From: Rhodococcus sp. IEGM 1409
GTDB lineage: Bacteria; Actinomycetota; Actinomycetes; Mycobacteriales; Mycobacteriaceae
Direction: 5' to 3'
Length of the DNA: 64,000 nucleotides
NCBI RefSeq assembly: GCF_030056735.1
Contig: NZ_JASHKN010000001.1
Span: 248,001-312,000 of the forward strand
Part shown: positions 50,442 through 61,259 of the stretch, piece after piece
Layout of the letters: the number at the start of each line of letters is the position of its first letter
Position numbering within the stretch: the first letter of the stretch is position 1
The notes under the pieces: generated by a model
What the model saw: the letters and a program-made list of their open reading frames with translations, nothing else
What the model was told of the DNA's origin: nothing
Databases searched by the model: none
Translations under genes and position numbers: made by a program

Positions 50442-52373
50442 TCAGTCATCGGATGCCATTGCGGCGGATTTCCTGGACGATACAGATTTCTGCCTGTCCC
50501 GCTTGGTCTTCCCATTCGCCCGGTCCGATTGATTCGGCTCCGAGCGCGATCCCGGCTCGTCGATCTTATCCGCTTGGTCGAGTGGCTTCGGCAGCTGGTC
50601 GCGCCGAATGGCCACCGTCGGCGGATCGATGTCCGAACGGGTGTATCGCTGCGGGGAAACCGCTGGAGCCCAATCGTCCAGATCCTCATCGCCGTCCCCG
50701 GAAGTCTCCAGGCTTTCAGTGGGTTCTGACGTCCGTTCCTGAGCGGACGCAGACTCGTCGGTTACCCGGCTTACGCGGCGTTCCGGTGTCGCCAGAGGAG
50801 TTTTGGACTCCTCCACCGGAGGTTCCTCGGGTGTAACAGCCTCTTCCGCCGAGGGGTCTTCCGGCTCCTGAACCTTCGGCGCGGGCGACGTCGGCGACGC
50901 TTTGACCTTGTCGACGGGTGGCCAGTGGCCGACCGGACCGTCGTCCTCGGGCACGCTCTCGCTCACCTCATCAGGCCCCACGGTCCACGCGCCCCGAGAC
51001 TCACTGCCGGAATTGCGGCTCCCGATAGACGGTTTCGCGATCGGTGACGTTACTTCGGCTTGCGTACGAGCAACATTGGCGCCGGTCAGCACTACCCCAG
51101 ACACTCTGGATCCCGCGCTTCGCAATAGTGCGACCGCGCGAGTGACGGTATCTGTCGTGCCGAACTCTCTCTTACTCACGACCATTGCTCCGTCCGCCCT
51201 GGCTGCCAAGGAAGCGCAATCGGCAAACGACAAGATCGACGGCGCCACGATGACGACATATTCGTATCGGTTGGACAACTCGGCGATTACGTCGGTCATC
51301 GCACTCGATGCGAGATCACCGACCCGCGCGACGCAATTGGCTCCGGCGGGGACGAAGCTTATCCGGCGATCCGGAAGCTCGATCTCCGCGTCTCGAATTG
51401 CGATGTTTCCGGCGAATGCATCCGACAATCCCCGCCTGTCTGCGACGCCGAAGTAGCTTGCCAGCGCTGCCCCACGGAAATCTGCGTCGACCAACACCAC
51501 ATGGCGATTTGCCTCACCGAGGGAGAGCGCCAACAACACGGCTACCTCCACGGCACCTTCGCCCGCGGATGGGCTTGCGACAACAAGCGTTCGGATCGGA
51601 TTGTCGATGTCCATGAACTCGACGTTCGTCCGGAGCTTTCGTGCAGATTCCACCTCGGGACCGCCAACCGTGGAATCGAAATCAACAGTGCCGCTCTGAT
51701 CGAACCTGGGAAACACTCCGATGACCGGGGCCTGGGCCGCTGTTGCGAGTGCGTCTGCCGATCTGATCGTCTTGTCGAGTCGACGAAGTAGCCACCACAA
51801 TGCACCGCCGAGAACGAGGCCACCCAGCAGACCCATCATGAGATTTGTCTTCGAGTCGACTGCTTTGAGTGCGTCTACAGGATCAGCCGTGCCGACCACG
51901 GAAACCAATGCACTCGGCGCACCACCATCGTTCGGTTTCTCCAACTGACCTGCATATTTCGCGAAGTTCGACGCGTAGGCGTTGGCAATGTCTGCTGCGG
52001 TCTGTGGCGTGTCACCTGCGACTGTGACGTTCAGGAGCACCGTCTTCTCGATGGGTGTCGCCGTGACAGCTGCGGAAAGTTCTTGGGGCGTGACGCCCAA
52101 ACCGAGATCGTCCTTGACCTTGACGGCGATCGATTCTGTTTTGATCAATTGCGCATAGGTGCTCGCACGTTGCTGTGAGAAGGAGTCACCTTGCAATGCA
52201 CCTGCGGAGTCCGCGCTACCCGGCGACCCGATGAAGAGAGTTGTTGTCGCCAAGTAGGACTGGGGGGTCGAGACCACCATCAAGCCTGCAGCAATAAGGC
52301 CCAACAGGCCACAGACCGGAACGATCCAGCCACGGAGCGCCCATCGTTTGAGTGTTAGATACACACTTTTCAT
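50442..52373 (-). CDS. Wzz/tyrosine-kinase-like chain-length protein with altered Walker A
   Basis: The 643-residue protein has a Wzz domain between two membrane helices (about 15-35 and 177-197), then a BY-kinase-like domain. The P-loop reads S267-P-S-A-G-E-G-A274-V, with Ala where the ATP-binding Lys is expected, while Walker A' VVLVDADFR (292-300) is intact. The C-terminal 180 residues are acidic/Pro-rich and lack a Tyr cluster. It probably controls polysaccharide length without normal kinase activity. ATGA overlap with the next such gene. Confidence 0.82.
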   Translation of the reverse strand: MKSVYLTLKRWALRGWIVPVCGLLGLIAAGLMVVSTPQSYLATTTLFIGSPGSADSAGALQGDSFSQQRASTYAQLIKTESIAVKVKDDLGLGVTPQELSAAVTATPIEKTVLLNVTVAGDTPQTAADIANAYASNFAKYAGQLEKPNDGGAPSALVSVVGTADPVDALKAVDSKTNLMMGLLGGLVLGGALWWLLRRLDKTIRSADALATAAQAPVIGVFPRFDQSGTVDFDSTVGGPEVESARKLRTNVEFMDIDNPIRTLVVASPSAGEGAVEVAVLLALSLGEANRHVVLVDADFRGAALASYFGVADRRGLSDAFAGNIAIRDAEIELPDRRISFVPAGANCVARVGDLASSAMTDVIAELSNRYEYVVIVAPSILSFADCASLAARADGAMVVSKREFGTTDTVTRAVALLRSAGSRVSGVVLTGANVARTQAEVTSPIAKPSIGSRNSGSESRGAWTVGPDEVSESVPEDDGPVGHWPPVDKVKASPTSPAPKVQEPEDPSAEEAVTPEEPPVEESKTPLATPERRVSRVTDESASAQERTSEPTESLETSGDGDEDLDDWAPAVSPQRYTRSDIDPPTVAIRRDQLPKPLDQADKIDEPGSRSEPNQSDRANGKTKRDRQKSVSSRKSAAMASDD

Positions 52374-53806
52374 GTCGAAGCTTTCCCTGTGGTACCAGAA
52401 GTAATCTGCACTTGGCCTACGAACCCGTCCACCGACCGCGTCCGTTCGAACGGATCCGGTGGAGCGACATAGTCGAACGAGTTCTGATTGCGCCCGTGCG
52501 ATCGGACCAGAACCGAACCCACCAGCGGAGCACCGACCGTACGCAGTCCATCGAATGTTGCCGTCAAGTCGTCGAGCGTCGAAACTGCCTCGGCTGCAAC
52601 GACTACTACCGCATCGCTGTAAATGGACATCACCGCCGGCTTGTTGGTTTCGAGGAATCCGGGGACGTCGAGCACCACGAGATCGAAAACGTCTCGAAGC
52701 TCGTGAAGGACATCGTGAACCTTCGTGGACTCCATGAATCCCGACGCCGTCTCCGGGACATCTCCGGTTCCGAGCATGTGGCCCTGCCCTTGAACGGGTT
52801 CGACCACCACCTCCTCGATCGACGCACTACCGAGGACGATATCGGCGAGCCCTGGGCGGTCACGTCCTACAACTCGACCGGTAGTGCAGTCCACCAGGAC
52901 ACTCCGCTTGCCGGCTTCCGACGCGGCGCGAACCAGACCCCGCGCAACAGTGTCTGTCGGTGCCTCTACGTGCGGACTGGTCACCGCGATTATCCCGGCG
53001 GAAAATCCAGGACCGAGAAACTCGAGGTTGAATCGCAATCGTGATCCTGCCGGGTCCACCGGCGGAGATGACGCACGTGCATTCACGTTGTCCGCGTCCG
53101 ACATAGAAGCCGGATCGGCTTCACCGAAGGTCGCGAGAACTGGTAGCGACGAAATCGATGCCAGTTGAAGTGCGCTGTCCAAACGCCGCGACGTTCGAGT
53201 GAGGACGACCGCAGCGGTAACACCTGCCAGGAGTCCCAGCACACCACCGCCACTGAGAAGTAGCCAAATCCGCGGCTCCGAAGGGGCGTCGGTCAATCGG
53301 GCCGAATCGATAGTTGTCGGCCGAACTACCGGAACCAGTGTTCCGGCCGGCGTTTCCAGCTTCTCGATCGTCGCCGCCGCCTCAGCTGTCAACGCCTCGG
53401 TCAACGCCAACGCGCGTTCCGGCGACGCTGCCGAGCCGCTCAACTCGACCAGCACCGTGTCCGGCACAACCCGAAATTCGATTGCATCAGTAGCCGGAAT
53501 ATCGCCGGGGGCCGTATCCATCCGCGCCTCAACCCGAAAGAAGAAATCCTGCCCCTCGGTCATCCGTAGGTACGTCGCGGCCCTGAGTTGGGAAAATTCG
53601 TTACCCCGATACGGACTGGATTCTGCATTCGTCATCACTACGGGCGTCCCCCAACCGGGGGTGGCCAAGAAAACACGCGAAACAGCCTCGTAGCGAGGTG
53701 TACTGACCACTGACATCACGAGCCCGCCGATCAACCCGACGGCAACTGCGACGACTACGACGATCCAACGACGACGCAGCACACGAATAAATGAATCGAA
53801 TTCCAT
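52370..53806 (-). CDS. Second Wzz-type protein with degenerate kinase domain
   Basis: The 478-residue protein has membrane helices near 13-33 and 180-202 around a Wzz domain, and a MinD-like cytoplasmic part. The P-loop position (S277-P-H-V-E-A-P-T) has no Gly-Lys-Ser/Thr, and the A' motif is SVLVDCTTGR instead of VDxDxR. It is likely a structural partner of the 50442 protein. Both are in one operon with the SGNH, polymerase and flippase genes. Confidence 0.78.
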   Translation of the reverse strand: MEFDSFIRVLRRRWIVVVVAVAVGLIGGLVMSVVSTPRYEAVSRVFLATPGWGTPVVMTNAESSPYRGNEFSQLRAATYLRMTEGQDFFFRVEARMDTAPGDIPATDAIEFRVVPDTVLVELSGSAASPERALALTEALTAEAAATIEKLETPAGTLVPVVRPTTIDSARLTDAPSEPRIWLLLSGGGVLGLLAGVTAAVVLTRTSRRLDSALQLASISSLPVLATFGEADPASMSDADNVNARASSPPVDPAGSRLRFNLEFLGPGFSAGIIAVTSPHVEAPTDTVARGLVRAASEAGKRSVLVDCTTGRVVGRDRPGLADIVLGSASIEEVVVEPVQGQGHMLGTGDVPETASGFMESTKVHDVLHELRDVFDLVVLDVPGFLETNKPAVMSIYSDAVVVVAAEAVSTLDDLTATFDGLRTVGAPLVGSVLVRSHGRNQNSFDYVAPPDPFERTRSVDGFVGQVQITSGTTGKAST

Positions 53807-54591
53807 TATCCGAGACCTCCATTCGGGCTTCCTGGCGTGACGACGTGCGCTCGCTCCAACGATTCTTTGATCTTCGACGCGATGTACGAATTGCCGAATT
53901 CATTCGGATGAAAGTTGTCTTCGATAACCATCTTGCTGGTGTCTGCGCCGTCGAACCAGCCTTCGACGTATGGATCGAGCACGACCGCTCCAGCCGAGCT
54001 GGCGAGATCTTCGATCCCCGGGAGCCACTCCGAGTAGGCATAGGACGGCTCGGTCTCGATCCGGTACGGGACGATAATCACCAACTCGGCGGCTGGCCAT
54101 GCACCGCGAATAGCGTCGACGTAGGTAGTCATCGCCTCGAGCACGTCGTTCGGATCCGAACTCATGTCGTTGCGACCACCGTCGAGGATGATCAGATCTG
54201 CCTCGAAGTGCTTTATCGAAGTCGGCAACCTGTCGATGATTCGACTGGTGAAAGCTCGCCCTTCCGGCGCACCCTCGTTGATGAATCCGGTACTACCCTG
54301 CGCATCGATATTGCAGTAACAGCCAAGTTGGGCACAAATGATCCTGGGGTAGGCAGCACCGCCTTGAGTGAACGAATCCCCCACCCAGAGCGCGGTCGGA
54401 ATGTCGTCTCGATAGGTGAGTTGCGGGACCGATTCTTCGCGTGAATCGACAAAAGTTGCGAGCGTACGTGTTGCTGCCGTGCGGTCGACCACAACGAACG
54501 TGAACATCGCGATCAAGACCACTGCAAGCGACGCCAGTGTCAACAAGGAGCGTTTCGGCAGGGCACGTACGAACTTCGGTACGAACGTCAT
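53806..54591 (-). CDS. SGNH/GDSL hydrolase, membrane-anchored
   Basis: The 261-residue protein has an N-terminal signal anchor (LLTLASLAVVLIAMFTFVVV) and SGNH blocks: WVGDSFTQG (Ser nucleophile), a Gly in QGSTGFINEG, ILDGGRND (Asn) and IEDNFHPN (Asp-x-x-His). It is probably an outside esterase or acyl-modifying enzyme for the polysaccharide. Overlaps both neighbours by one to four bases. Confidence 0.82.
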   Translation of the reverse strand: MTFVPKFVRALPKRSLLTLASLAVVLIAMFTFVVVDRTAATRTLATFVDSREESVPQLTYRDDIPTALWVGDSFTQGGAAYPRIICAQLGCYCNIDAQGSTGFINEGAPEGRAFTSRIIDRLPTSIKHFEADLIILDGGRNDMSSDPNDVLEAMTTYVDAIRGAWPAAELVIIVPYRIETEPSYAYSEWLPGIEDLASSAGAVVLDPYVEGWFDGADTSKMVIEDNFHPNEFGNSYIASKIKESLERAHVVTPGSPNGGLG

Positions 54592-56009
54592 GTCGACCCT
54601 CCATCTGGCGCACGACTCCAGTCAGTCACAAACAGTGCACACCCAACAATCACGACAAAATACGACATAGCTTGCAGCAATGATCCACGCATCAAGATAA
54701 TTAGATAGAACGGCAGAATGCAGGAAAGGACAGTCGGCGCTCGCGACACCCGAAGGGCGATCTCGATCTTCCGATCCTGGATCCCGACCACAATTCCCAG
54801 ACAGAGCATCCCGACGACGAGCACAATCCATCCACCGTTGATGAACAATTCGGCCCAGAGCGGAGCAGACAAATTTTTCACGACATAGCCCCGGCTTTCG
54901 GCCAGGAGAATCCCGGTGTCGAATGCCTTGTCAGGCCAGATCGAACGCGGGACCCAGAACAACAGAACCCCGAGCGCCTGCTTTCCACCTGTAGTTCCGT
55001 GATTCTGCACGAATAACAGCGTGTTGTTGATTTGCGCAAATGCGTCATAGTCCGGGGACGTCAGCGACTCCAACGGAGAACTTGTCTTCAGCTGGGCGGA
55101 TGAACTGTATCGAAACGCGTCCAACGCCGGAAAGATCAGTACCAACGCCGCGACGGCACTCAACGCGACGAAACGAAATCTCTTGGCCGTGGCAAACAAG
55201 CCGAACAATGCTGCCACCGCGAGAGCACCCGTCCCGAACAGGTATCGAGGGCTCGAAATCGGATTCAGCGTCACCAACAATGTCACCGCCAAGATCACGA
55301 TGACCACCAAGATCGCCCGATCCGGATGCTCCGTCAAGTCCCAGTACTTCACGAGCGCCACAAATGAGACGAGAAGTGTCATCATCGCCACTGCGACGGT
55401 GATACTGGCGACCGTGGACTCGCCGAGTACCACTTGCGCGCGCTCGGTGACGGCGCTTCGGCTCGACAGCAGGGTGCCTGGACCGATTTTGGATATGTAG
55501 TACGCATTGACCAACAGTGCACATGCGGAAAGTATCAGCACTCGAGGAAGGCTGATCTGGGTGTTTGCCGGGCGGGTCAGCCGAGAATTCGCCAATCGGG
55601 ACCACAGCTGCCGTGCAACGATCAGTCCTCCGAAGAACGCGGCCAAACCCACGATGACCACCATGATGGTCGACCACGCCAGGGAAGGATCGATGCGCGG
55701 AGACGTTGCCGGATCTACTCGCATTCGAAGTTGTGTCAGCGGGGCCAAGCCCATGAATACATAGGTGAATACCCAGAACGACATCTCGACGAGTCGGCGG
55801 TAACCTTCGCCGACAATCCAGCCGTATCGCAGCCCACCCACTGTGGTGACCAGCAGAGCACCCATCCAGGCATTGGTCGGGGGCGTTGGGGTGTACGCGA
55901 CGATGATTCCCGGAACAACGACCACCATGAGTACAGCCGCCCACGTCGCGATCAGTGGTGGACCGAGCGTCGGCCGCAATGCGACGGCGTTCGAGACAGC
56001 GGATTTCAT
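54588..56009 (-). CDS. Wzy-like polysaccharide polymerase
   Basis: The 473-residue protein has about 12 membrane helices spread over its length. A large outside loop near residues 295-375 (YSSSAQLKTSSPLESLTSPDYDA, PRSIWPDKAFDTG) fits O-antigen/EPS polymerases. Sequence motifs of this group are weak, so the call rests on topology and its place between flippase and chain-length genes. Confidence 0.72.
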   Translation of the reverse strand: MKSAVSNAVALRPTLGPPLIATWAAVLMVVVVPGIIVAYTPTPPTNAWMGALLVTTVGGLRYGWIVGEGYRRLVEMSFWVFTYVFMGLAPLTQLRMRVDPATSPRIDPSLAWSTIMVVIVGLAAFFGGLIVARQLWSRLANSRLTRPANTQISLPRVLILSACALLVNAYYISKIGPGTLLSSRSAVTERAQVVLGESTVASITVAVAMMTLLVSFVALVKYWDLTEHPDRAILVVIVILAVTLLVTLNPISSPRYLFGTGALAVAALFGLFATAKRFRFVALSAVAALVLIFPALDAFRYSSSAQLKTSSPLESLTSPDYDAFAQINNTLLFVQNHGTTGGKQALGVLLFWVPRSIWPDKAFDTGILLAESRGYVVKNLSAPLWAELFINGGWIVLVVGMLCLGIVVGIQDRKIEIALRVSRAPTVLSCILPFYLIILMRGSLLQAMSYFVVIVGCALFVTDWSRAPDGGST

Positions 56010-57280
56010 CGTGAACTACCGACCAGTTGACCGACCGAAGACACAACCTGCGTTGATTCCGTTTTTCTTGACCGAATTCGCTGTTCCCGCATGACCTGAA
56101 CAACCAGCACGGAGGCAATCAATGCCGCCGACAGCGCGAGTCCCACGGCGACACCAACTGCCGTCCTGGACACTGCGGCGGCCACGGTACAGATCACTAT
56201 GGATGTGATCGACTGAATGATTCGATACTTCATCAACCGCTCGCTGGCCGCTTGTGCTCGGTAGTAGTTGTAAGCACCTGATATCCAACACACCGCCGCG
56301 TATTCGAGCCCCAGGAAAGGCAGAACATGTATGGCAACTTCCCACGAATCGCCGAGCAGCATCCGCCCGAGTACATCGGGTGCAAACGGTGCCAGGAATC
56401 CGATGGTCAATGCCATCATCGAGGTGATCCACGCGGTCAGAGCCAGCGTTCGCCAAATCTGTTTGGGACTGTGCCCGGCACGAATCGACTCAGGAATCAC
56501 GATCAGTGGCAAAGAACTGATGAGCACCGCGAAGGGACCGAGAACTGTCACTGCGCCGCGAAGCGACGCTGCCGCTTCGGTACCGATGTACACAGTGGAG
56601 ACCGACACGACGACGATGGCCGCCAATTGATCGATGCCCGCTTCGAACCCGAATCGCACTCGGTGGCGCCAGTACATCCGTGACCACTCGATCACACCGC
56701 GCAGACGAGGCCGCGTCTGCAATGCAACGACGAGGTAGACCAGAGCCACGAAGCCTGCACCGCTCCACAGCCAAATCATCTCCGGTATCGACAGGGCGTC
56801 GGGACTGATCCACGAGACGCCGAGGACAACGAGAGACAGTGCCGCCCACAGCGCGTCACTGAAGAATGCGTGTTTCGGATCGCCGTGCGACATCGAGGAG
56901 AAGCGCAGTGCGTCCTGACAGAGAACTATGGGCGCCGCGACGGCGTACGCGATTCCCACGGAGGGTTCGGACAAGCCGATGGACACGACCAGAGCGATCA
57001 CACCCACGCCGATTCCGAGGATCGCCGCTGCGCCTGAGGCGAACTGCGACTCCACACGGATGGATCGATGACTGTTGGCGCTCATGAGGAGCAACGGGGT
57101 GCCTGCGGCGCCGCGTACGAATCCGATCGAGGCGGTGATGATCGAGAACACCAGGACGGCAAGACCGAATTCCGCAACAGAGGACGGTCCCGCCATGGCG
57201 AAGAGAATGACTGCGTTGCTGACACTCGACAACACCTGGTCGCCGACGCTGTACACGACGCGCAATCGCAAATTGGCCAT
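56006..57280 (-). CDS. Wzx-like polysaccharide flippase
   Basis: The 424-residue protein has about 12-14 helices and the MATE/Wzx layout, with an N-terminal LRVVYSVGDQVLSSVSNAVI and a mid-chain FGFEAGIDQLAAIVVVSV repeat of the first pattern. It would flip lipid-linked repeat units outward for the Wzy-like polymerase, whose gene overlaps by four bases. Confidence 0.75.
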   Translation of the reverse strand: MANLRLRVVYSVGDQVLSSVSNAVILFAMAGPSSVAEFGLAVLVFSIITASIGFVRGAAGTPLLLMSANSHRSIRVESQFASGAAAILGIGVGVIALVVSIGLSEPSVGIAYAVAAPIVLCQDALRFSSMSHGDPKHAFFSDALWAALSLVVLGVSWISPDALSIPEMIWLWSGAGFVALVYLVVALQTRPRLRGVIEWSRMYWRHRVRFGFEAGIDQLAAIVVVSVSTVYIGTEAAASLRGAVTVLGPFAVLISSLPLIVIPESIRAGHSPKQIWRTLALTAWITSMMALTIGFLAPFAPDVLGRMLLGDSWEVAIHVLPFLGLEYAAVCWISGAYNYYRAQAASERLMKYRIIQSITSIVICTVAAAVSRTAVGVAVGLALSAALIASVLVVQVMREQRIRSRKTESTQVVSSVGQLVGSSR

Positions 57281-57961
57281 TGGTATTCACCACCTTCCGC
57301 GGGATGAATCGGCTACGAATCAGGATCGGTGGCGTGGAGCCGTCACTCGGGGCTCCTCACAGTGTCGCTACCCGGCCCCAGGGTCACTATCTGAACAAAA
57401 TTGAGAACAGACCAAAAGATTGTTTACTAAATAGTAACCGAGGGTGCAGGCAGAGTCGAGTCGGCGCCAACCGGCGCGTGTCCCAGCAGGTCGGCAATCC
57501 CCAGTTCCGACAACAGGACGCCGTGGACAACTCCGACATCGAGCGGGAGCCCACACACACATCGAGCCCAACTAGTACATCGAAAGTCGCGAGGCCCCAA
57601 AACATATAGATCCACGGTACTCGCCGTCGGGATCGGTGTTGAATGCAACACTTTTTCCGGCCGCACTCCCGACATAAGCACCAGCGCGAGAATGGCAAAT
57701 CCTTGGCTAACCACTACTGATGCCGATTCGGAGGGGAAAATCAGCCACCTCCATTCGCCTTCGGGCATCCATACATCGCACATGAGCCGGTTGAAAAAAG
57801 ACCAGAGTGCAGCTTAAATGGTGTTAACCAAACCATTTGATTGTTTCGGTCTGGGTTACCGGACTTGGAGGTTCACCATCAGTACATCAGCTGATCGGTT
57901 ACGCGTGAGCGTCCGCGACGAAGTCGGCGCTTCAATCGACCAGAAAACCACACGTGACGAC
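57281..57961. other. Divergent intergenic region with two dyads
   Basis: No convincing gene is seen in this 681-bp stretch, which is less GC-rich than its surroundings. GTTTACT-AAAT-AGTAAC lies at 57422-57438. AAATGGT (57816-57822) and ACCATTT (57832-57838) form a perfect seven-bp dyad with a nine-base spacer. The region should hold promoters for the leftward flippase and rightward wcaI operons. Frames here are short and lack RBS or familiar sequence. A 48-codon N-terminal extension of the glycosyltransferase is possible. Confidence 0.55.
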
Positions 57962-59248
57962 ATGCTGAACATCACTCTGCTCGGTATCAACTATTCACCC
58001 GAGACGACCGGTATCGCTCCGTACATGACGGACTTGGCCGAAGAATTGAGCGCTCGCGGTCACAACGTCGACGTGATAACCGGGTTCCCTCACTATCCCG
58101 CTTGGGAAATCGATCCTGGGTACACGGGTCGCTCGATCGACGAGGACATCAACGGGGTTCACGTTCACCGTCGCCGTCACTTCGTCCCGAGTCCGCCCAA
58201 CGCGCTCGGACGAATCAAAATGGAGTTGAGCTTCGGAGCTCGCTCGATCACGTCCAAGTGGGGCACACCCGACGTCATCGTCTGCACCAGTCCTGCACTG
58301 CTGGCGACAGCCATGTCACTCGGCCGCGCCCGCATGACCCCGCGCCGCCCGGCAATCGGTATCTGGGTTCACGACCTGTACGGCCAGGGAGTCGTCGAGA
58401 CCGGTGCCATGTCCGGTCGCAGTGCTCGTGCGACTGCACGTCTCGAGGCCGCGGTCATGAAGTCCGCCGACGGTCTCGCAGTGGTGCACGACCGCTTCGT
58501 CGATCACGTCATCGACCAATTCGGCGTTTCTCCCGCCGACGTGACTGTCGTCAGGAACTGGACGCACGTCGCGCCGATCGCCGTCGGTGACATTGCTGCA
58601 GCACGTGCGCGATTCGGCTGGGCACCCGACGAGACCGTCGTACTGCACACCGGCAACATGGGTGTGAAGCAGGGCCTCGAGAACGTGGTAGAAGCCGCAC
58701 GGCTCGCGGACGCACAGAAACTTCCGATTCGTTTCGTCCTCGTCGGAGACGGCAATCAACGTCCGGCCCTCGAATCGGCCGGCGCCGGTATCGACCGCCT
58801 CGACTTCGTTCGGCCACTGGACGACGAAGCATTCAGGACCGCAATGGTTTCCGCCGATATCCTCCTGGTCAATGAGGCCCCTGGCATCGTCGGCATGGCA
58901 GTGCCCAGCAAGCTCACGTCGTATTTCAGCAGCGGAACCGCGATCCTCGCGGCCACCGACGTCGAATCGACGACCGCGGACGAGATCCGCGCATCGGGTG
59001 CAGGTGTCGTGGTTCCGAGCGGAAGTCCAGCCGGGCTACTCGCCGCTGCACTCGAATTGGCAGGCAATGCAACAAAATCTGCTCAACTCGGACAGGCCGG
59101 ACTGGACTACTGCGCCGCATCCGTAGGCAAGACAGCGTCCATCGACACATGCGAACAGTGGATACGAGAGCTGGCTGCACGTCGCGGAAAAACTCCGTAT
59201 TCCGTCCCGACAAGCACGATCACAAAGAAGGCAGTTGACGCTCGATGA
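57962..59248 (+). CDS. WcaI-like glycosyltransferase (GT4)
   Basis: [21 protein letters not shown] at 57962 is the family start; upstream in-frame codons look non-coding. The 428-residue enzyme has the GT-B fold: [26 protein letters not shown] [36 protein letters not shown] and [20 protein letters not shown]. It is close in pattern to colanic-acid WcaI and begins the GDP-fucose operon; its stop overlaps gmd by ATGA. Confidence 0.85.
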   Translation: MLNITLLGINYSPETTGIAPYMTDLAEELSARGHNVDVITGFPHYPAWEIDPGYTGRSIDEDINGVHVHRRRHFVPSPPNALGRIKMELSFGARSITSKWGTPDVIVCTSPALLATAMSLGRARMTPRRPAIGIWVHDLYGQGVVETGAMSGRSARATARLEAAVMKSADGLAVVHDRFVDHVIDQFGVSPADVTVVRNWTHVAPIAVGDIAAARARFGWAPDETVVLHTGNMGVKQGLENVVEAARLADAQKLPIRFVLVGDGNQRPALESAGAGIDRLDFVRPLDDEAFRTAMVSADILLVNEAPGIVGMAVPSKLTSYFSSGTAILAATDVESTTADEIRASGAGVVVPSGSPAGLLAAALELAGNATKSAQLGQAGLDYCAASVGKTASIDTCEQWIRELAARRGKTPYSVPTSTITKKAVDAR

Positions 59249-60282
59249 CCAAACGCGCACTCATCACAGGTATCACCGGACAGGACGGTTCATACCTGGC
59301 CGAATTGTTGTTGGCCAAAGGCTATGAAGTACACGGCTTGATCAGGCGGGCATCCACCTTCAACACCTCGCGAATCGATCACCTCTACCAGGATCCTCAC
59401 GAAGAGGGCGCCCGTCTGTTCCTCCACTACGGCGACCTCTCCGACGGAGCACGTCTCGTCACGTTGCTGTCGAAGATCGCGCCTGACGAGGTCTACAACC
59501 TTGCGGCACAGTCGCATGTCCGGGTCAGCTTCGACGAGCCCGAACACACGGGTAACACCACGGGCATCGGCTCGACGCGGTTGCTCGAGGCCGTCCGGAT
59601 GACCGGACTCCAGTGCCGCTTCTACCAAGCGTCGAGCTCGGAAATGTTCGGTGCTTCTCCCCCGCCGCAGAACGAGGAGACCGCGTTTTATCCGCGCTCG
59701 CCCTACGGTGCGGCAAAGGTGTACTCGTACTGGATCACCAAGAACTACCGCGAAGCGTACGGAATCCATGCGGTCAACGGAATTCTCTTCAACCACGAAT
59801 CCCCGCGTCGTGGTGAGACTTTCGTGACGCGCAAGATCACCCGGGCAGTCGCCCGCATCAATGCAGGCATCGAGGACAGCCTCTACCTCGGCAACCTCGA
59901 CGCGGTCCGCGACTGGGGCTACGCGCCCGAGTACGTGGAGGGCATGTGGCGCATGCTTCAGGTCGACCAACCCGACGACTACGTCCTGGCCACCGGCGGA
60001 AACTTCACCGTCCAGGACTTCGTGGAAGCGTCGTTCAGCCACGTCGGACTCGATTGGCAGAAGTACGTGAAGTTCGATCCGCGCTACCTGCGCCCGACCG
60101 AGGTCGACGCACTCGTCGGTGACGCGAGCAAGGCCGAGCGTGATCTCGGATGGAAGGCCACCGTGCAGACCCCGGAGTTGGCGCGCATCATGATCGAAGC
60201 CGATATTGCCGCGCTCGAGCACGAGGGCAAGCCGTGGATCGACACACCGTCCCTTCCTGATTGGAGCAGCGCGATCTCATGA
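59245..60282 (+). CDS. gmd: GDP-mannose 4,6-dehydratase
   Basis: The 345-residue SDR enzyme has G9-I-T-G12-Q-D-G15 for NADP binding, [17 protein letters not shown], the [15 protein letters not shown] block, [10 protein letters not shown] with the catalytic Tyr-Lys, and [17 protein letters not shown]. It makes GDP-4-keto-6-deoxymannose, the precursor of GDP-L-fucose. The next gene completes the pathway. Confidence 0.96.
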   Translation: MTKRALITGITGQDGSYLAELLLAKGYEVHGLIRRASTFNTSRIDHLYQDPHEEGARLFLHYGDLSDGARLVTLLSKIAPDEVYNLAAQSHVRVSFDEPEHTGNTTGIGSTRLLEAVRMTGLQCRFYQASSSEMFGASPPPQNEETAFYPRSPYGAAKVYSYWITKNYREAYGIHAVNGILFNHESPRRGETFVTRKITRAVARINAGIEDSLYLGNLDAVRDWGYAPEYVEGMWRMLQVDQPDDYVLATGGNFTVQDFVEASFSHVGLDWQKYVKFDPRYLRPTEVDALVGDASKAERDLGWKATVQTPELARIMIEADIAALEHEGKPWIDTPSLPDWSSAIS

Positions 60283-61259
60283 CCACGACCAACTCAGCCA
60301 CCCCGCTCGACCGCTCTGCGCCTACATACATCGCCGGTCACCGAGGTCTCGTAGGTTCGGCGATCTGGCGAAAGCTGAACGCCGAGAGCTTCTCCGACTT
60401 GATCGGACGATCATCGTCCGAACTCGATCTCCGGGATCGATCGGCGGTGTTCAGCTTCTTCGAGGAGACGAAGCCCGCGTGCGTCGTTCTCGCTGCCGCG
60501 AAGGTTGGTGGCATCGTCGCCAACAACACGTACCCGGTCGACTTCATCTCCGACAATCTGCAGATCCAGACCAACGTCCTCGACGCAGCGCTGCATCACG
60601 GCGTCACCAGGTTGCTCTTTCTCGGATCGTCGTGCATCTACCCGCGCTTGGCGCCGCAACCGATCACCGAGGATCAGCTGCTCAACGGCCACCTGGAACC
60701 GACCAACGATGCATACGCCATTGCGAAGATCGCCGGCATCATTCAGGTTCAGTCTGTTCGTAAACAGTATGGGCTGCCGTGGATTTCGGCGATGCCCACC
60801 AGCTTGTACGGTCCGGGTGACAACTTCACGGAAACGGTGTCGCACGTACTTCCTTCGATGATTCGACGTCTCGATCAGGCGAAAAACGAAGGGGTCACGT
60901 CTGTCACCAACTGGGGTTCGGGCAGCCCACGTCGTGAGTTCCTTCACGTCGACGATCTGGCCGACGCCGTCCTGCACCTGCTGGACACCTTCGACGACTC
61001 CAAGCACATCAACGTCGGAACCGGTCGTGACGAGACCATTCGTGAATTGGCCGAGATCGTCGCCGAGGCCGTCGGATACGAAGGTGAGATGAAGTGGGAC
61101 ACCAGCAAGCCTGACGGTGCGCCGCGCAAACTCCTCGATGTCTCCACCTTGATGGAAACCGGTTGGACTCCGAAGATCTCGACGAAGAGCGGGATCGAAT
61201 CGACTGTGGCCTGGTACCGGGAAAATGTTCAGAATGCTGCGGAATCGGTCCGACTATGA
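60279..61259 (+). CDS. fcl: GDP-L-fucose synthase
   Basis: ATG 60279 overlaps the gmd stop as ATGA, giving 326 residues. It has [50 protein letters not shown] and [10 protein letters not shown], with the active-site Ser-Tyr-Lys. It epimerises and reduces the gmd product to GDP-L-fucose. Confidence 0.95.
   Translation: MTTTNSATPLDRSAPTYIAGHRGLVGSAIWRKLNAESFSDLIGRSSSELDLRDRSAVFSFFEETKPACVVLAAAKVGGIVANNTYPVDFISDNLQIQTNVLDAALHHGVTRLLFLGSSCIYPRLAPQPITEDQLLNGHLEPTNDAYAIAKIAGIIQVQSVRKQYGLPWISAMPTSLYGPGDNFTETVSHVLPSMIRRLDQAKNEGVTSVTNWGSGSPRREFLHVDDLADAVLHLLDTFDDSKHINVGTGRDETIRELAEIVAEAVGYEGEMKWDTSKPDGAPRKLLDVSTLMETGWTPKISTKSGIESTVAWYRENVQNAAESVRL

Noticed and set aside
57427..57783. Short frames in the long divergent region
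   Set aside because: Cys/Arg-rich with no RBS, overlapping each other in different frames, and unlike any family.
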